DNA of 64,000 bases from Sphingorhabdus profundilacus. Lineage in GTDB: Bacteria; Pseudomonadota; Alphaproteobacteria; Sphingomonadales; Sphingomonadaceae. Positions 51,701 to 62,051 of this stretch are shown here, one piece after another. Made by a program: the position numbers and the translations under genes. Position 1 is the stretch's first letter. Every line of letters starts with the position of its first letter. The DNA is taken from positions 496,001 through 560,000 of the forward strand of contig NZ_SDWJ01000001.1 in assembly GCF_009769755.1 (NCBI RefSeq), given 5' to 3'. The notes under the pieces are model-generated. The model did not search any database. It was not told the DNA's origin and saw only the letters and a list, made by a program, of their open reading frames with translations.

Positions 51701-54700
51701 AAATGATTTTGTTGTTCCAGATAGTCCCACCGGAAATGCATGGGGCGATGGTGGTTCGATCACATTGACCGTTGCCCCTGGTGTCTTTGCGGGAATTGGA
51801 AATTCTTCGGCCAATTTGACCGGTGCAGTAGATTTGTCGGGCAGCATCAGGATAACAGCTGGCGCGTTGCTCGATGTATCTTCAGGCGGATATGTTGCGT
51901 CCGACGGTATATTGGACCTGACGGCAAAAGGCGGGAACATTGCGCTGATTAACCGGACCAGATACGCTTCGGCTGTTCTGACGGATACAGATACGAGCAA
52001 TACAGGGAATGCCGATCTGCCGCTTGGCGGAACAAACCAGACGGTTACATTTACACCCTACACCATTGGCGATACCAGCGTCACACCTTCGCTTGTTCCA
52101 GAACGTCCCGTTTCCGAGGTTAGTTTTGAAGCTGGTTCGTTGAAAGGTTTTGGCTTTGGCGGCGGCGGTACTTTTCAACTGGTAGCACCAGATATTGCGA
52201 TGGGTTCAAACGCGTCAGGCAAAGGTCCGCATATCGGTTTGGACTTTCTGCAGAAAACTGGCTTTGGCACTCTCGATCTGTCGGCATTCAAGTCACGCAT
52301 TATTTCCGGCCTTTTTAACAATGGTAATTCCGGCAATTCGGCATTCCTCGAAACCGAAATTTTTAGGATAGGTGCTGGCGAGACCCTGGATTTAACCCAG
52401 TCGGTTTTGCCATCCTTGCTCGATACAGCAACGGTCACGCTGTTGACGTCGTTGGCGACCGGGGCCGATATTGGTACGATTCTCGCACCTGCAATTCCAA
52501 CGGATGTGTGGGACCGAAAGGCGGCAAATCTGCGTCTGGGCGGCCTTACTGAACTTGACGTGGAAGCAGGCGGGACGATAACCGGTGCGGCAGGTGCATC
52601 ACTATCGCTGCCAAGGCTGTACAATGCCGGAACGATACGGATCGCGGGCGGGTCGATCGTCCAAAATGACACGCTCGATGAAATTTTAAGCATCGCTTCT
52701 CGCGCTTCGCGCGTCGTTGGCGCGCGCGATGTGGCGCTTGGTGGCGGCGGATTGGCTGAAATATTCGGGGGCGCCGTTGCCGGGCAGGCAAACGGGTTTG
52801 ATGAAAATGCGCTATCCCTTATAGACGCTTATCCCAACAGCCTTGGTGTCCAGCAAGTTAGCAATGGGCAGCTGTTCAATCTCATCAATCCGGCAACCGC
52901 TGGTAATGATGACATCAATCTGATTTTTACAGGTCGTGTAGCGCTTAATGAAGGCATCCACCTGACTGCAAGCAGCGTTACTGATTTGTCGGGCACAGCG
53001 ATTTATAATCCGCGCGCACAGTTTTTGGCAAATGGCACCCAGCAACGGGCTGGGCGGTTGGTTAACGGAGGACTGATTTCCACATCGCGCTTGGGCGGCG
53101 TGCTAAGTGATTCAGGCAACAGCTCTCCCATAGACCCTAGCAACAAGCTTTTTGCAGCGGCAGGCGCGGTCATAAATCTGAACGGCGGCAGTGGCCAGTT
53201 TGACGAACGAATTTCTCAGACCAGCTTTGGCGCCGTCGCGCAATGGAGTGACGCAGGGCGCTTGATCATCGGCAATGGCGCTTTGCTGTCGGGTGCTCAG
53301 ATAACGGCCTTCGGCGGGGATGATGGCGATGTCGATACCTCTAAAACGCGGGCAAATGGTGGCTTTCTAGACTGGGTCGCTCCTACCATTCGTCAGAATG
53401 ACGATGGTTCTGCAAATGCCGGGGAATCGCTTTTTGCCCAACAGATCATGGATGCCGGCTTTCAAACACTTGTGGCCCGGGGTGGTTTTTCTACCAGGGG
53501 TGAAGTAACGCTCAATCTGGGCAAGGCATTCATCGCCACCACTGATTTTGTTAATGGCGGCCGTTCCATTGCGAATTTGGTCGTCAATGCATTAGCAGGG
53601 TCAAATGCCTTCATAAATGCGCCCTATGTCCGCTTTTTGAGCAGTAACCAAGTCATTGGCGGACAAGGTATTTCGACAGGCGCTGGGCAAATCCATTTCG
53701 GTGCCAAAGCGATCGATATCGTGGGTGCGGTTGAATTCAATGTTTCCTCGCGGAACGATGGAGCAAACCGGGGAAGTGTGAGCTTCGATGCAAGCGGTGA
53801 CATTCGCCTAATTGGTACAACTTTGCCTGCAAATAGTGAGGGACAAATATTACCCGGTCTTTCGGGCCAGCTTGTTTCAAACGGCGACCTGTTGTTCAAG
53901 GCAGCGCAGGTTTACGCAACAACGGGCACAGGCAACCTGCAGCAGCTTATCGAAAACCGCCGGGCAGGCCGGCCAGATAATGCAACACCGTTTACCATTG
54001 CCTCCAGCAACGTGAATGGGCTGGTTAAAATCGAAGGCGCGGGCGCTGTAATTCCCGATACGCCATATTCAGCGGGCAGTTATCTCAGGATATTAGGCGC
54101 GAATATCGAACAAAATGGTGTCTTGCGGGCACCGCTGGGTTTGCTGGAAATTGGGGCAAACCAATCATTCGCAGTCAGCAATACAGTCAACGCTCCAGCG
54201 ACGGCATCGCTCAGATTCGGCAAAGACAGTCTGACATCTGTGTCTGCGCGAACCAATCTAAACTCAACCGACGCTCTCAATATTCCATATGGTACGACGA
54301 CGGATACAATCGAATACTTCTTCTCGCCGGGAACAAATGCCGTAATTACTTCTACGCCAGTTGGCGAATTGCGATTGGCTGGTCGGGATATATTCATTGA
54401 CAGCAATGCTGCTGGCGAAGTCCGTGTAGATGCCCGCGGTGGCGGCGATGTATTTGCGTTCGAATTTATTCCAGGAACAGGCGGATCGCGTGACGTACTC
54501 GATCGGTTTAACCCTGATATATTCAGCGGTAATGATGGCTTCCAGTTCGCTGATGGCCGACAAGTCTATGCCTTGTTACCGAAAAACAGCGCAACAATTG
54601 CCTTGTTTGACCCCCTATATTCGGCGGACTATGGAACTGCCGCTGGCGGCGATATTTACGGTGCCAATGCCGGACGAAGCGTAACATTGGATGCGGCGCC

Positions 54701-57700
54701 GGGGATCGCCGCTGGTGAATATATCTTGCTGCCCGCCCGCTACGCTCTTTTACCCGGCGCGCTGCGGATCGTGGAAAATGTAGGGGCGGACGTGCCTTTG
54801 ATTGGGACAACGACCACCTTATTAGATGGCAGCGTTCTTGTTGGAGGAGTCTATTCGACCGCAGGCGCTGATTTTGCAGAGTCTCAAAGACGGTCGTTCA
54901 CGATCCAGCCAAAAGAAGTATTCAGCAAATATTCGCGCATTGAAATAACATCCGGAACTTCTTCTGCCACAAAGCTGGCCGAACGTAGTAACAATGTCGC
55001 GCCACTTCTTCCGCGCGATGCTGCACGTGTAGTTCTTGCGCCACTGACATCATTGAAGGTGGCCGGTGCGTTCGCGACAACCCCGGCAGCGGACGGTTTG
55101 GGCGCCCAGGTTGATCTTGGCGGAACGAAGATCCGTATCGCCGCAGCAGGTGCGGTGGCAAAGGCCGCTACGCAAGATTATGTATTGCTGACAACCGATA
55201 CACTTGCCAATTTCAATGCAGAAAGCCTTTCAATCGGCGCAATTCGCAATAATAATGCGGATGGCACGACCCGATTGGACGTTGTTACCAATATCTTGTT
55301 GGTCGACAATGACGTTAATCTGACTGCCCCGGAATTGTTGTTATCAGTTGGCGGACCAGGTTCGCTGCTGTCGATCGAAGATGCGCCCGTTGGCAAAACC
55401 GGCGCAGTGCTGACGGCATCGGGTGTTTTGAATGACAAACGTACCGGCGACTTTATCATCAATGCAAATGGATTAGTCGGTTCGTCCTCTGGAAGCATCG
55501 ATCCGACAGGTTCGGGTGCATTTATCAGGTTAGCCAATGGAGCCGAGCGCCTTGTAACCCGGCAAGGCGATTTCATCGCGCGTAACACGTTGCTGCCCGC
55601 ACGGCTTGATATCGGGGCGGGAGCTACATTGGGCGCTGCTGCTATTACCCTTGATACCAGCCGGACTTTTGCGATCGACCGAAGTGCAAAAATCGGTGCA
55701 GCAACCAGCGGAGGTGATTTCACGCTTGCGCTGTCTGCTGATGCATTACGTATTGGCAGCTTGACATTCCGTCCTGAAATTGAGGCGCAATTTGGTTTGG
55801 CAAGCCGTTTAACATTGCGGTCACCAGACATCATCAATTTCAACGCCGGAACATATCGTTACAAAGACTTGACCATTGATGCAGCAGGCATCGGCTTGTC
55901 GCAGCCCATTCCGCTGAACGCGGTTACCGGCGATGTACAGATATTTGCCGATAATGTCGTACTACGCAATTCATCGAGGGATATTGGGGCATGCAAAGAT
56001 GCAGGCGCCCGCCTTTGTGGGGCGTTAAGCGCGTTGACGATCGACGCAACTGATATCACCTTTGGCAGCGGGCAATTCAGGACCTATGGTTTTGACTCCG
56101 GAATATCCGGAACAGGCGTTACGCTAGCCGCGCGTGAAGGCATGTATATAACCGGCGCTGGCGGATTTAGTTCGGTCAACTTTGATGAAAATCTCGATAC
56201 GCCGATTAACTTGCTCACTCCCTTCATTGTTGACCGTTCAAATGTTGCAGACCCGCGTCAGAATTATATTCGGCCCGACTATGCATTTTCAACGGTAGGC
56301 GCGATAAATGTCATCAAGCAGGCCGGCACAGGTGCCATTTCCAGTGGACCTGAAGCTCCCGGCGCACGCATAGCCTTTTATGCGGGGAATGCGTTTAACG
56401 CCATTGCTTCGGATATTTCCATAGATGGAACTTTTATTCGTGCATCGGCTGGTACGGTCGATGTCAAAGCCGAAGGTTCCATCTTCTTGAAAGGCGATGC
56501 GTCGATACAGACGCCGGGTTATGTTCGCACATTTGATGACGGTATCGACAAGACGGTTGTTTCGGCCAATGGCGGCACAATCAACCTGATCTCCACAGGT
56601 GTCGGGACTGTTATCGATACATCTGCAGGCAGCTCGCTGATCGTCGACAACGGCGTTGGTAAAGCAGGTACGCTGAATATCTCTGCGGCAGAGGGTGGTG
56701 TTACCTTATTGTCCAGTCTTAACTCCGGTATCGCCGCTGGTATCAATCGCAGTGCATCGATATTCCTGGACACCGGGCAATCCGAATTCGGACTCAGTAC
56801 TTTTGTCACAAAATACGGAACCCGTTTTCAAGGCGATATTGCGATCAGGTCCGGCGCAGGCAATCTTAACTTGCTGGCCGGACAATCAATTGTAGCCGAT
56901 AGTGTTAGTCTGACCGCTGACGGCGGCATTGTTGCAATCGCAGGCTTGATCGATACTTCAGGTGACAATGTAAGCAGCATAGCGTTGACTGATCCTCGCT
57001 ATAAGGATGCCCGTGTCGATGGCGGTAATATATCGATATTCGGTCGTAACGGCGTCGCGCTTGCCGCGACAGCATCGCTTCAGTCGACGACAACTGGCTA
57101 TAACGACCGCGATGCGCGTCAGGCAAGCGGCGGTAACATCACCATTGGTATTGGCATTCCTGAAATAGCAGGTGCCAATGCATTGCTATCGATTGCCGAC
57201 GGTGCCAGGATAAATGTCGGTGCGGCGCGCACAGGTGACCGAGTGGTTGGTGAATTTATAACGAACCAGCTTACCCGGATTGAATCGACAATTTACCGAC
57301 TGGCGCAAGGTGATCAGGGTGGGCTGGTTTCGTTCCGTGCACCATTGCTCTCGGATAACAGCATCAATTTCATAAATAATGGACAGATTTCAGGTGCGCG
57401 TGAAATGTCGATAGAGGCATTTCGAAGCTTCAACCTGGACGCCATTTTTAGCGGCGGGCTTTTTTCAGGGGTCGGGCTAAGACCCTCCTTCCCGGCTGAT
57501 GTCGTTACACTCGATGCGCGTGAAGTGATACTGGGTAAGGCCAATTTCCTATCCGATTTCGCCCCAGGTACCATTCCTGAATTCATTAGAAATTTTTCTG
57601 TTTCAGGACCCAATGGCGAAATATTAGATGACTATCGCCTGCGTCCCGGCGTTGAATTGAATTCCGTCAATGATGTCCGTCTGTTAAGCAACTGGAATCT

Positions 57701-60700
57701 CGGGGCCGGACAAATTGTAAATGCCGACGGAACACCGGGTTATCGCGACGCCGTTGCCGCTAGCTTGATCGTTGAATCTCCTCTTGGAAACTACACGTCC
57801 GGGCCTTTGGCAGGACAACCGCGTTATGAAATAGTCTTTGGGAAAGAAGCGGAACTGTTCGAGCGCTTTGTCGGAATGACATATCGTGTGAACGGCAATG
57901 TCCGTGGCGAGGCACCTGTCATTACCCTCCGGTCAGAGGGTAATCTGGATATCAGGAATAGCGTGAGCGACGGGTTCTTTGCTTTCCACGATGCTACCAA
58001 CCCTGATTATATCAACTATCAACTGGGTGGCGGCACCCGAACTTTCAGTCCGTCGCTCAATTTGGTGTGCGGTACAGGCGAAGCTGCTGCTTGCGCCGAC
58101 TCTGAACTATTCAGCAATCTTACCCCCGGCCTGATCGCTGGACCGCCTGCAACGCGGGTAACTATTCAAATCGGTATCGCTCAACAAGGATCTGAAACAA
58201 GCCTGCCATTCGTGAATGCGCCTTATAACCCGCTTGCAAATCAGGTCGCAGCGGGCGGAACAGGAGATCCTTTTGGTATCGCCGAATTGTTCCCACTCTT
58301 TTCCGACAGGGCATCCGCGCACTCTTCCAGCATCAACTTTGTTTCGGGCGCAACCGCCAGTTCGTCCAATCCATTGCAAGTCAGCTTATCTCGCACCGGT
58401 TCGGTGACCATATCAGGTGAAACAAGTTATAAAATTGAGGGCACGCGCGGGACTGGGAGCTTGGCGGGGCCACTTCAACTTGGGTTTAACGGGCCTGAGG
58501 TTGGAAATGTTGATCGCGCGCTTTACTCGCTTGGTCAATTGCTTGATCTGATTGATAGCGGGACGGACCCCGAATTTAATGCCGACTTTTACACCGTACT
58601 TAACTGGGGTGCAGGGACGACCGGCGCAGCGGCAGAAGCCCGAAGCCGAGCCCGGAATTACGCGGCATTTTTGGGCGGAAATCAGTTTTTAGGCCCACGC
58701 ACCAATCCGACAGGCGTTCAGGCGCGGTTGCGTGATGTGGTCGCATTTTTAAGAGATTCCGGATTTGCTGAAGCTTATAGCAATGGCGTAGAAAAGAAAT
58801 TACCAGGTTTTGCCTCGGCTGCCAATATCCTTACTCCGACTGTTTCTTTGCGATCCGAGACCGCATATGTGGGCACGAAAGTGCGGACCGGCGATGGGAC
58901 AATCAACATTGCGGCGGCCAATAATATTGACCTGCGGAAAAGCGTTGGCGCAGTTCTGCGCGCCGAAGCACAAGGCGCTGTGGCTGCCCAAGTGGGTGGA
59001 ACCGCTGTCTATACTGCCGGCGTTCGTGCATCGGTAAATGACCTGAATGGAGCTATTCTACCTGAGCCGCAGCCATTAGCGACCAATTATGTTCCGGCTC
59101 CGTTTAGCGGGCTTCGTATCACGCCGATATTCTCAAAAGATGGCGGAAGTATCTCGCTTAATGCCGGAAATGATGTCTTGGGTCGACGCGATGTCTGGAA
59201 CGAAATCAACGGTGAGAACGGATCATTGTTATCACCTTCCTTGCGCGATGTTTCTGTAGGAGGAAACATAACGACAACTTTCGGGTCTAATTCGCCCAGC
59301 CAACGCTGGCGCTATGGTTTTGCGACAAACAGCGACACAATAGCTGCCATTGCACCCAATTTCTTCACGTCAGGTGTGGGCGCGCTTGGTGGCGGAGACG
59401 TCTCAATTCACGCTGGCCGCGATGTTTCGGACCTGACTGTTGCGTTGAATAACAGTCTTGTAACCGGCGCGATCGATGGAATTCAAACCCTTGTTACGCT
59501 TGGCGGTGGTGATCTAGCGATCGTAACAGGTCGCAACATAAACGGCGGCCAATTCGACATTGCATCAGGTGCTGCACATGCCCGGGTAGGAGGTAATGTT
59601 GACGCGGCGGGTACTACTTCAAGCCTAGGATCGTTCCAGCTGGATGATCGCAATCTGCTCCGCATTCGAATTGCTGACGCGACATTTGATCTTTCAGCCA
59701 ATGGATCGGTTGCGATAGGCGGCATCGGTGCATTGGGTGTTTCAGGTACACAATTGACCACCGCACAATTGTCAAATGTAGGCTTTTTCTCGTCGATCGC
59801 CGGCGCGCGAATCACCGGTTCTGGTGATGTTGCCATTGTCGGCAACCGGTCTGACCAGATATTGACCGTCGCTAATGGCGTCTTTGGCTTTGTCCTTCCG
59901 CCGTCCCTTGCTTTGAACTCGATCAATGGGGATATCGTGTTCGGAAATATTGCAGGTCGAAACCTTTTTACTTCGAATGTCATGTATGCGAGCGAATTTG
60001 GACAGCTTTCTTTATTCGCCGGTGGAGATATTTCTAATCTAGTTCTTGCGATGAGTGATGCTGCGCCATCACATTTCTTCGGTGGCGACAGCAATTTGAC
60101 CACGGGCTTTCCAACCTTCCGCAGCACAAGCAGCGACAATGAACTGAGAATTTTGCACAACCGCCGGATTACCCATTTATCTGATCCTGAACCAGTCCGC
60201 ATCTTCGCAGCGGGTTCCATAAGTCTGGCAGATATTTCCTTGCCTAAACAGGCGCGGATTTCTGCGGGCGGCGACATCGTTGACCTCTATTTCCAAGGGC
60301 AGAATGTCCGCGATAATGACGTCACGCGTATCATCGCAGGCAGGGACATTACAGGCTCCACTCTCGTAGGGACCAATCCAACTACCAATGGCAGAAGCAT
60401 CGTACAGGGCAATTCCATCATTGTTGGAGGATCAGGCGCGCTTTTTGTAGAGGCCGGGCGCGACCTAGGGCCGTTTTTAACATCCACCGGAATTGAAGCG
60501 GGCGGGATCCGTACTATCGGAAATGAAGCCAATCCTTGGCTTGATCCGCAAGGTGCCGATATCTATGCCTTTTTCGGAGTGGGCAAGGGCATTCAATATG
60601 GCTCTTTGCAAAGCACATATCTCGACCCTGCCAATCTTGCACAACTCGACGGCGACTTGTTCGAACAAATAGAAGATGAGTTGGGCAATAAATCGGCGGA

Positions 60701-61958
60701 TCGCAGCCGTTTTACCTATGCACCTATTTTGGCGTCCTGGTTGCGAGCCAATAAGCCTGACCTTTTTGCTTCCATTTTTGGAAGTGGTAATCCTACAGGT
60801 GCTGATGTCTATGGTCGCTATGCAGATGTTTATGCAGCATTTTCTTCACTGGACCAAATTACACGCAATCAGTTTCTGATCGATAAGCTGTATTTTGGCG
60901 AGCTCGCAGCAGCATCGGATCCCAACAGCGCGTCGTTCAATCAGTTCATTCGGGGTTACCGCGCGGTTGAAACTTTATTCCCTTCGCGATTGGGGTATAC
61001 GGATAATCTGTCGACTTATGAGACCGATCCTTCGACAATCAACGCGGATCATCCGTCCGGTGTGCCAACCAAGATTTTGGTCAATGGTCAGCCATCGGTA
61101 GCGACTAAAGTGGAAACCGGGAATGTGGATTTGCGTCTTGCAACAATCCAGACGGCCCGCGGCGGCGACATTACATTGATTGGCCCGGGCGGTAACTTTA
61201 TTGCAGGCTCGGTTGTACGTACTGAATCTCAATTGACCCGGCGCGGCGCGGTAGCGCGCGGAACTGGCATCATCAATCGCGTAGAGTTATTGACTGCTGC
61301 CCGCAGAATTGCGTCTATACCGCTTGGTGCCGAGGGAATATTGACATTGCGTGGCGGTGAAGTTCGCGGATTTACCGATGGAAGCTTCGTCCTCAATCAA
61401 AGCCGTCTATTCACACAGCGCGGCGGTGACATTACCCTGTGGTCATCGAACGGAGACTTGAATGCCGGTCAGGGGCCAAAAAGCTCTTCGAACTTCCCCC
61501 CGGTTGCGCTGAGGTTCAATCCCAACGGATTTTCCGAAGTCGACAGCGCTGGTAGCGTTTCAGGTGCCGGTATAGCTGCATTCCGGCCCACGCTTGATAT
61601 CGAACCGTCGTCGGTCCGGTTGATCGCTCCTGTCGGAACGGTGGATGCGGGCGATGCAGGTGTGCGGGCGTCTGGCGACGTCTTTGTGGCCGCGGCGCGC
61701 GTAACCAATGCGGACAATTTCAAGGCGGGTGGTTCAGTTTCCGGCGTACCGAGTATCGGCGCAACTGCAGCACCTCCGGTTCCCGCTAGCGCCGCATCGG
61801 CAATTGCCGCCAATGCCTTCCGCGCGACCGACGCAACAAGCCAAAGTGCAGATCGACAATCACGGATCTTTGTTGATGTTCTCGGTTATTTTGGCGGCGG
61901 AGAATATTGCCCCGAGGGGAAAGAGCCGGATGCCAACGGACAGTGCCCGCCAGAATAA
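48777..61958 (+). CDS. Giant filamentous-haemagglutinin-type exoprotein (TpsA), DUF3739-like
   Basis: A 4393-residue secreted protein. After an extended signal (about 1-45, VAVLAALIDPTAAHAQ) comes a TPS/haemagglutination-activity domain (about 155-290) with SRAILSWDRFDVGRNTTLQF and the NPNGIIFG-type motif NRNGVMFG at residues 222-229. The body is glycine/serine/asparagine-rich beta-helix sequence with few cysteines. The C-terminal region (about 3500-4393) resembles DUF3739 found in very large TpsA proteins. The extreme C-terminus carries a cysteine pair, C4378 and C4390. The first ATG (48777) has no clear SD; ATG 48792 or 48849 are alternatives, the signal peptide surviving in the first two. 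It occupies 13.2 kb without interruption, so it is under selection. Probable surface adhesin or shed filament. Confidence 0.93.
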   Translation: MGKFDMVDLNVRFTRLRFGTRSILMRTASVAVLAALIDPTAAHAQLAARRGATASAPVVAPRAVPGQVRPRAATEALDRAVATQARVDDIQRYVKQARAAAGGTVVPEGLQGLVIARGVTREALAAGALRAAQDSTGRVTWQGAGLPTETVTGGTNLVTIVQNESRAILSWDRFDVGRNTTLQFDQGKNKDWVALNRVVDAAASPSQILGSIKADGTVIVLNRNGVMFGAGSQVSANSLLASSLEIGNFVKTGRVIAPSGTIENGFVGLTLNERNISFLQNGLLQGAVGQGDLQLSPTIVSAEVSGFYSSSTISSAFNGNESGSITVERGANISAGSGGFVILAGPRVSNDGYLTASEGQVSLQAGRAISATASTGAADSVDPLIRGLILRTSFGAVTDVVTNSGLIETQRGYASLGTGLTGTVINAGLIAATTSVSRNGNISLLGGTVTLAGADIQGEASGLVITPDKNGETVPQGTSAEPANFKTSKIQIGGVYLDPFAGSTSPLGEFGPASISFGKNSLIYAPSANVDVGGKAGQTFVPSRFQNGDIPDAISTLNASRIDIADGVLIDVGGVKDVLLDSSRNSLLIDPVKRNELRDTPNYRETNTNGDFTLNGSAIYVDPRIVGVRDDGVAYIGSPLIEAGSAASQIGVTAAEFMTKGGNLSLNVGVLETATSLSATPKITISRGAALDFEGGWVRYADGIVRTSRLLTSDGRIVDIGQANPNDIFVAVGDGFTEVQSKFGISRTYGNSILQGGRFEYGYDEGRDAGSLIISASTATIDGTLRGSAYAGARQIQLGRRPNAISSIVGDLRLLQGNAGMLPSGGYVRIGAFDRSNTNELSGDIIIGRGNSLAPAGSILLSDTALSASGLSALSLRTSGSFLLESNSNLTLANGGNFSVEAGRSIRFDGNVVAASGIVSARTTDFGAGGGITVGSEGSPFRADDNLSAFFTADPGLNPFDIIVGGKISTAGLWVNDFVVPDSPTGNAWGDGGSITLTVAPGVFAGIGNSSANLTGAVDLSGSIRITAGALLDVSSGGYVASDGILDLTAKGGNIALINRTRYASAVLTDTDTSNTGNADLPLGGTNQTVTFTPYTIGDTSVTPSLVPERPVSEVSFEAGSLKGFGFGGGGTFQLVAPDIAMGSNASGKGPHIGLDFLQKTGFGTLDLSAFKSRIISGLFNNGNSGNSAFLETEIFRIGAGETLDLTQSVLPSLLDTATVTLLTSLATGADIGTILAPAIPTDVWDRKAANLRLGGLTELDVEAGGTITGAAGASLSLPRLYNAGTIRIAGGSIVQNDTLDEILSIASRASRVVGARDVALGGGGLAEIFGGAVAGQANGFDENALSLIDAYPNSLGVQQVSNGQLFNLINPATAGNDDINLIFTGRVALNEGIHLTASSVTDLSGTAIYNPRAQFLANGTQQRAGRLVNGGLISTSRLGGVLSDSGNSSPIDPSNKLFAAAGAVINLNGGSGQFDERISQTSFGAVAQWSDAGRLIIGNGALLSGAQITAFGGDDGDVDTSKTRANGGFLDWVAPTIRQNDDGSANAGESLFAQQIMDAGFQTLVARGGFSTRGEVTLNLGKAFIATTDFVNGGRSIANLVVNALAGSNAFINAPYVRFLSSNQVIGGQGISTGAGQIHFGAKAIDIVGAVEFNVSSRNDGANRGSVSFDASGDIRLIGTTLPANSEGQILPGLSGQLVSNGDLLFKAAQVYATTGTGNLQQLIENRRAGRPDNATPFTIASSNVNGLVKIEGAGAVIPDTPYSAGSYLRILGANIEQNGVLRAPLGLLEIGANQSFAVSNTVNAPATASLRFGKDSLTSVSARTNLNSTDALNIPYGTTTDTIEYFFSPGTNAVITSTPVGELRLAGRDIFIDSNAAGEVRVDARGGGDVFAFEFIPGTGGSRDVLDRFNPDIFSGNDGFQFADGRQVYALLPKNSATIALFDPLYSADYGTAAGGDIYGANAGRSVTLDAAPGIAAGEYILLPARYALLPGALRIVENVGADVPLIGTTTTLLDGSVLVGGVYSTAGADFAESQRRSFTIQPKEVFSKYSRIEITSGTSSATKLAERSNNVAPLLPRDAARVVLAPLTSLKVAGAFATTPAADGLGAQVDLGGTKIRIAAAGAVAKAATQDYVLLTTDTLANFNAESLSIGAIRNNNADGTTRLDVVTNILLVDNDVNLTAPELLLSVGGPGSLLSIEDAPVGKTGAVLTASGVLNDKRTGDFIINANGLVGSSSGSIDPTGSGAFIRLANGAERLVTRQGDFIARNTLLPARLDIGAGATLGAAAITLDTSRTFAIDRSAKIGAATSGGDFTLALSADALRIGSLTFRPEIEAQFGLASRLTLRSPDIINFNAGTYRYKDLTIDAAGIGLSQPIPLNAVTGDVQIFADNVVLRNSSRDIGACKDAGARLCGALSALTIDATDITFGSGQFRTYGFDSGISGTGVTLAAREGMYITGAGGFSSVNFDENLDTPINLLTPFIVDRSNVADPRQNYIRPDYAFSTVGAINVIKQAGTGAISSGPEAPGARIAFYAGNAFNAIASDISIDGTFIRASAGTVDVKAEGSIFLKGDASIQTPGYVRTFDDGIDKTVVSANGGTINLISTGVGTVIDTSAGSSLIVDNGVGKAGTLNISAAEGGVTLLSSLNSGIAAGINRSASIFLDTGQSEFGLSTFVTKYGTRFQGDIAIRSGAGNLNLLAGQSIVADSVSLTADGGIVAIAGLIDTSGDNVSSIALTDPRYKDARVDGGNISIFGRNGVALAATASLQSTTTGYNDRDARQASGGNITIGIGIPEIAGANALLSIADGARINVGAARTGDRVVGEFITNQLTRIESTIYRLAQGDQGGLVSFRAPLLSDNSINFINNGQISGAREMSIEAFRSFNLDAIFSGGLFSGVGLRPSFPADVVTLDAREVILGKANFLSDFAPGTIPEFIRNFSVSGPNGEILDDYRLRPGVELNSVNDVRLLSNWNLGAGQIVNADGTPGYRDAVAASLIVESPLGNYTSGPLAGQPRYEIVFGKEAELFERFVGMTYRVNGNVRGEAPVITLRSEGNLDIRNSVSDGFFAFHDATNPDYINYQLGGGTRTFSPSLNLVCGTGEAAACADSELFSNLTPGLIAGPPATRVTIQIGIAQQGSETSLPFVNAPYNPLANQVAAGGTGDPFGIAELFPLFSDRASAHSSSINFVSGATASSSNPLQVSLSRTGSVTISGETSYKIEGTRGTGSLAGPLQLGFNGPEVGNVDRALYSLGQLLDLIDSGTDPEFNADFYTVLNWGAGTTGAAAEARSRARNYAAFLGGNQFLGPRTNPTGVQARLRDVVAFLRDSGFAEAYSNGVEKKLPGFASAANILTPTVSLRSETAYVGTKVRTGDGTINIAAANNIDLRKSVGAVLRAEAQGAVAAQVGGTAVYTAGVRASVNDLNGAILPEPQPLATNYVPAPFSGLRITPIFSKDGGSISLNAGNDVLGRRDVWNEINGENGSLLSPSLRDVSVGGNITTTFGSNSPSQRWRYGFATNSDTIAAIAPNFFTSGVGALGGGDVSIHAGRDVSDLTVALNNSLVTGAIDGIQTLVTLGGGDLAIVTGRNINGGQFDIASGAAHARVGGNVDAAGTTSSLGSFQLDDRNLLRIRIADATFDLSANGSVAIGGIGALGVSGTQLTTAQLSNVGFFSSIAGARITGSGDVAIVGNRSDQILTVANGVFGFVLPPSLALNSINGDIVFGNIAGRNLFTSNVMYASEFGQLSLFAGGDISNLVLAMSDAAPSHFFGGDSNLTTGFPTFRSTSSDNELRILHNRRITHLSDPEPVRIFAAGSISLADISLPKQARISAGGDIVDLYFQGQNVRDNDVTRIIAGRDITGSTLVGTNPTTNGRSIVQGNSIIVGGSGALFVEAGRDLGPFLTSTGIEAGGIRTIGNEANPWLDPQGADIYAFFGVGKGIQYGSLQSTYLDPANLAQLDGDLFEQIEDELGNKSADRSRFTYAPILASWLRANKPDLFASIFGSGNPTGADVYGRYADVYAAFSSLDQITRNQFLIDKLYFGELAAASDPNSASFNQFIRGYRAVETLFPSRLGYTDNLSTYETDPSTINADHPSGVPTKILVNGQPSVATKVETGNVDLRLATIQTARGGDITLIGPGGNFIAGSVVRTESQLTRRGAVARGTGIINRVELLTAARRIASIPLGAEGILTLRGGEVRGFTDGSFVLNQSRLFTQRGGDITLWSSNGDLNAGQGPKSSSNFPPVALRFNPNGFSEVDSAGSVSGAGIAAFRPTLDIEPSSVRLIAPVGTVDAGDAGVRASGDVFVAAARVTNADNFKAGGSVSGVPSIGATAAPPVPASAASAIAANAFRATDATSQSADRQSRIFVDVLGYFGGGEYCPEGKEPDANGQCPPE

Positions 61959-62051
61959 ACATTGGATGGCAAACGCTGCGTTAACGATAACGCATAACCT
62001 GCCTTTGGTGATTGCCGCGTTAATCATGCTTCCCTGAAATGGGGGTATGTT

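Noticed and set aside
51254-52000. Long minus-strand frames inside the TpsA gene (also 52175-52693, 55178-55843, 59483-60277)
   Set aside because: They arise from the composition of the opposite strand of a long beta-helix gene and show no domain, start context or operon logic.
61979-61994. GCGTTA-ACGA-TAACGC hairpin after TpsA as a terminator
   Set aside because: The stem is only 6 bp and AT-containing with no T-tract, so it is too weak to call.
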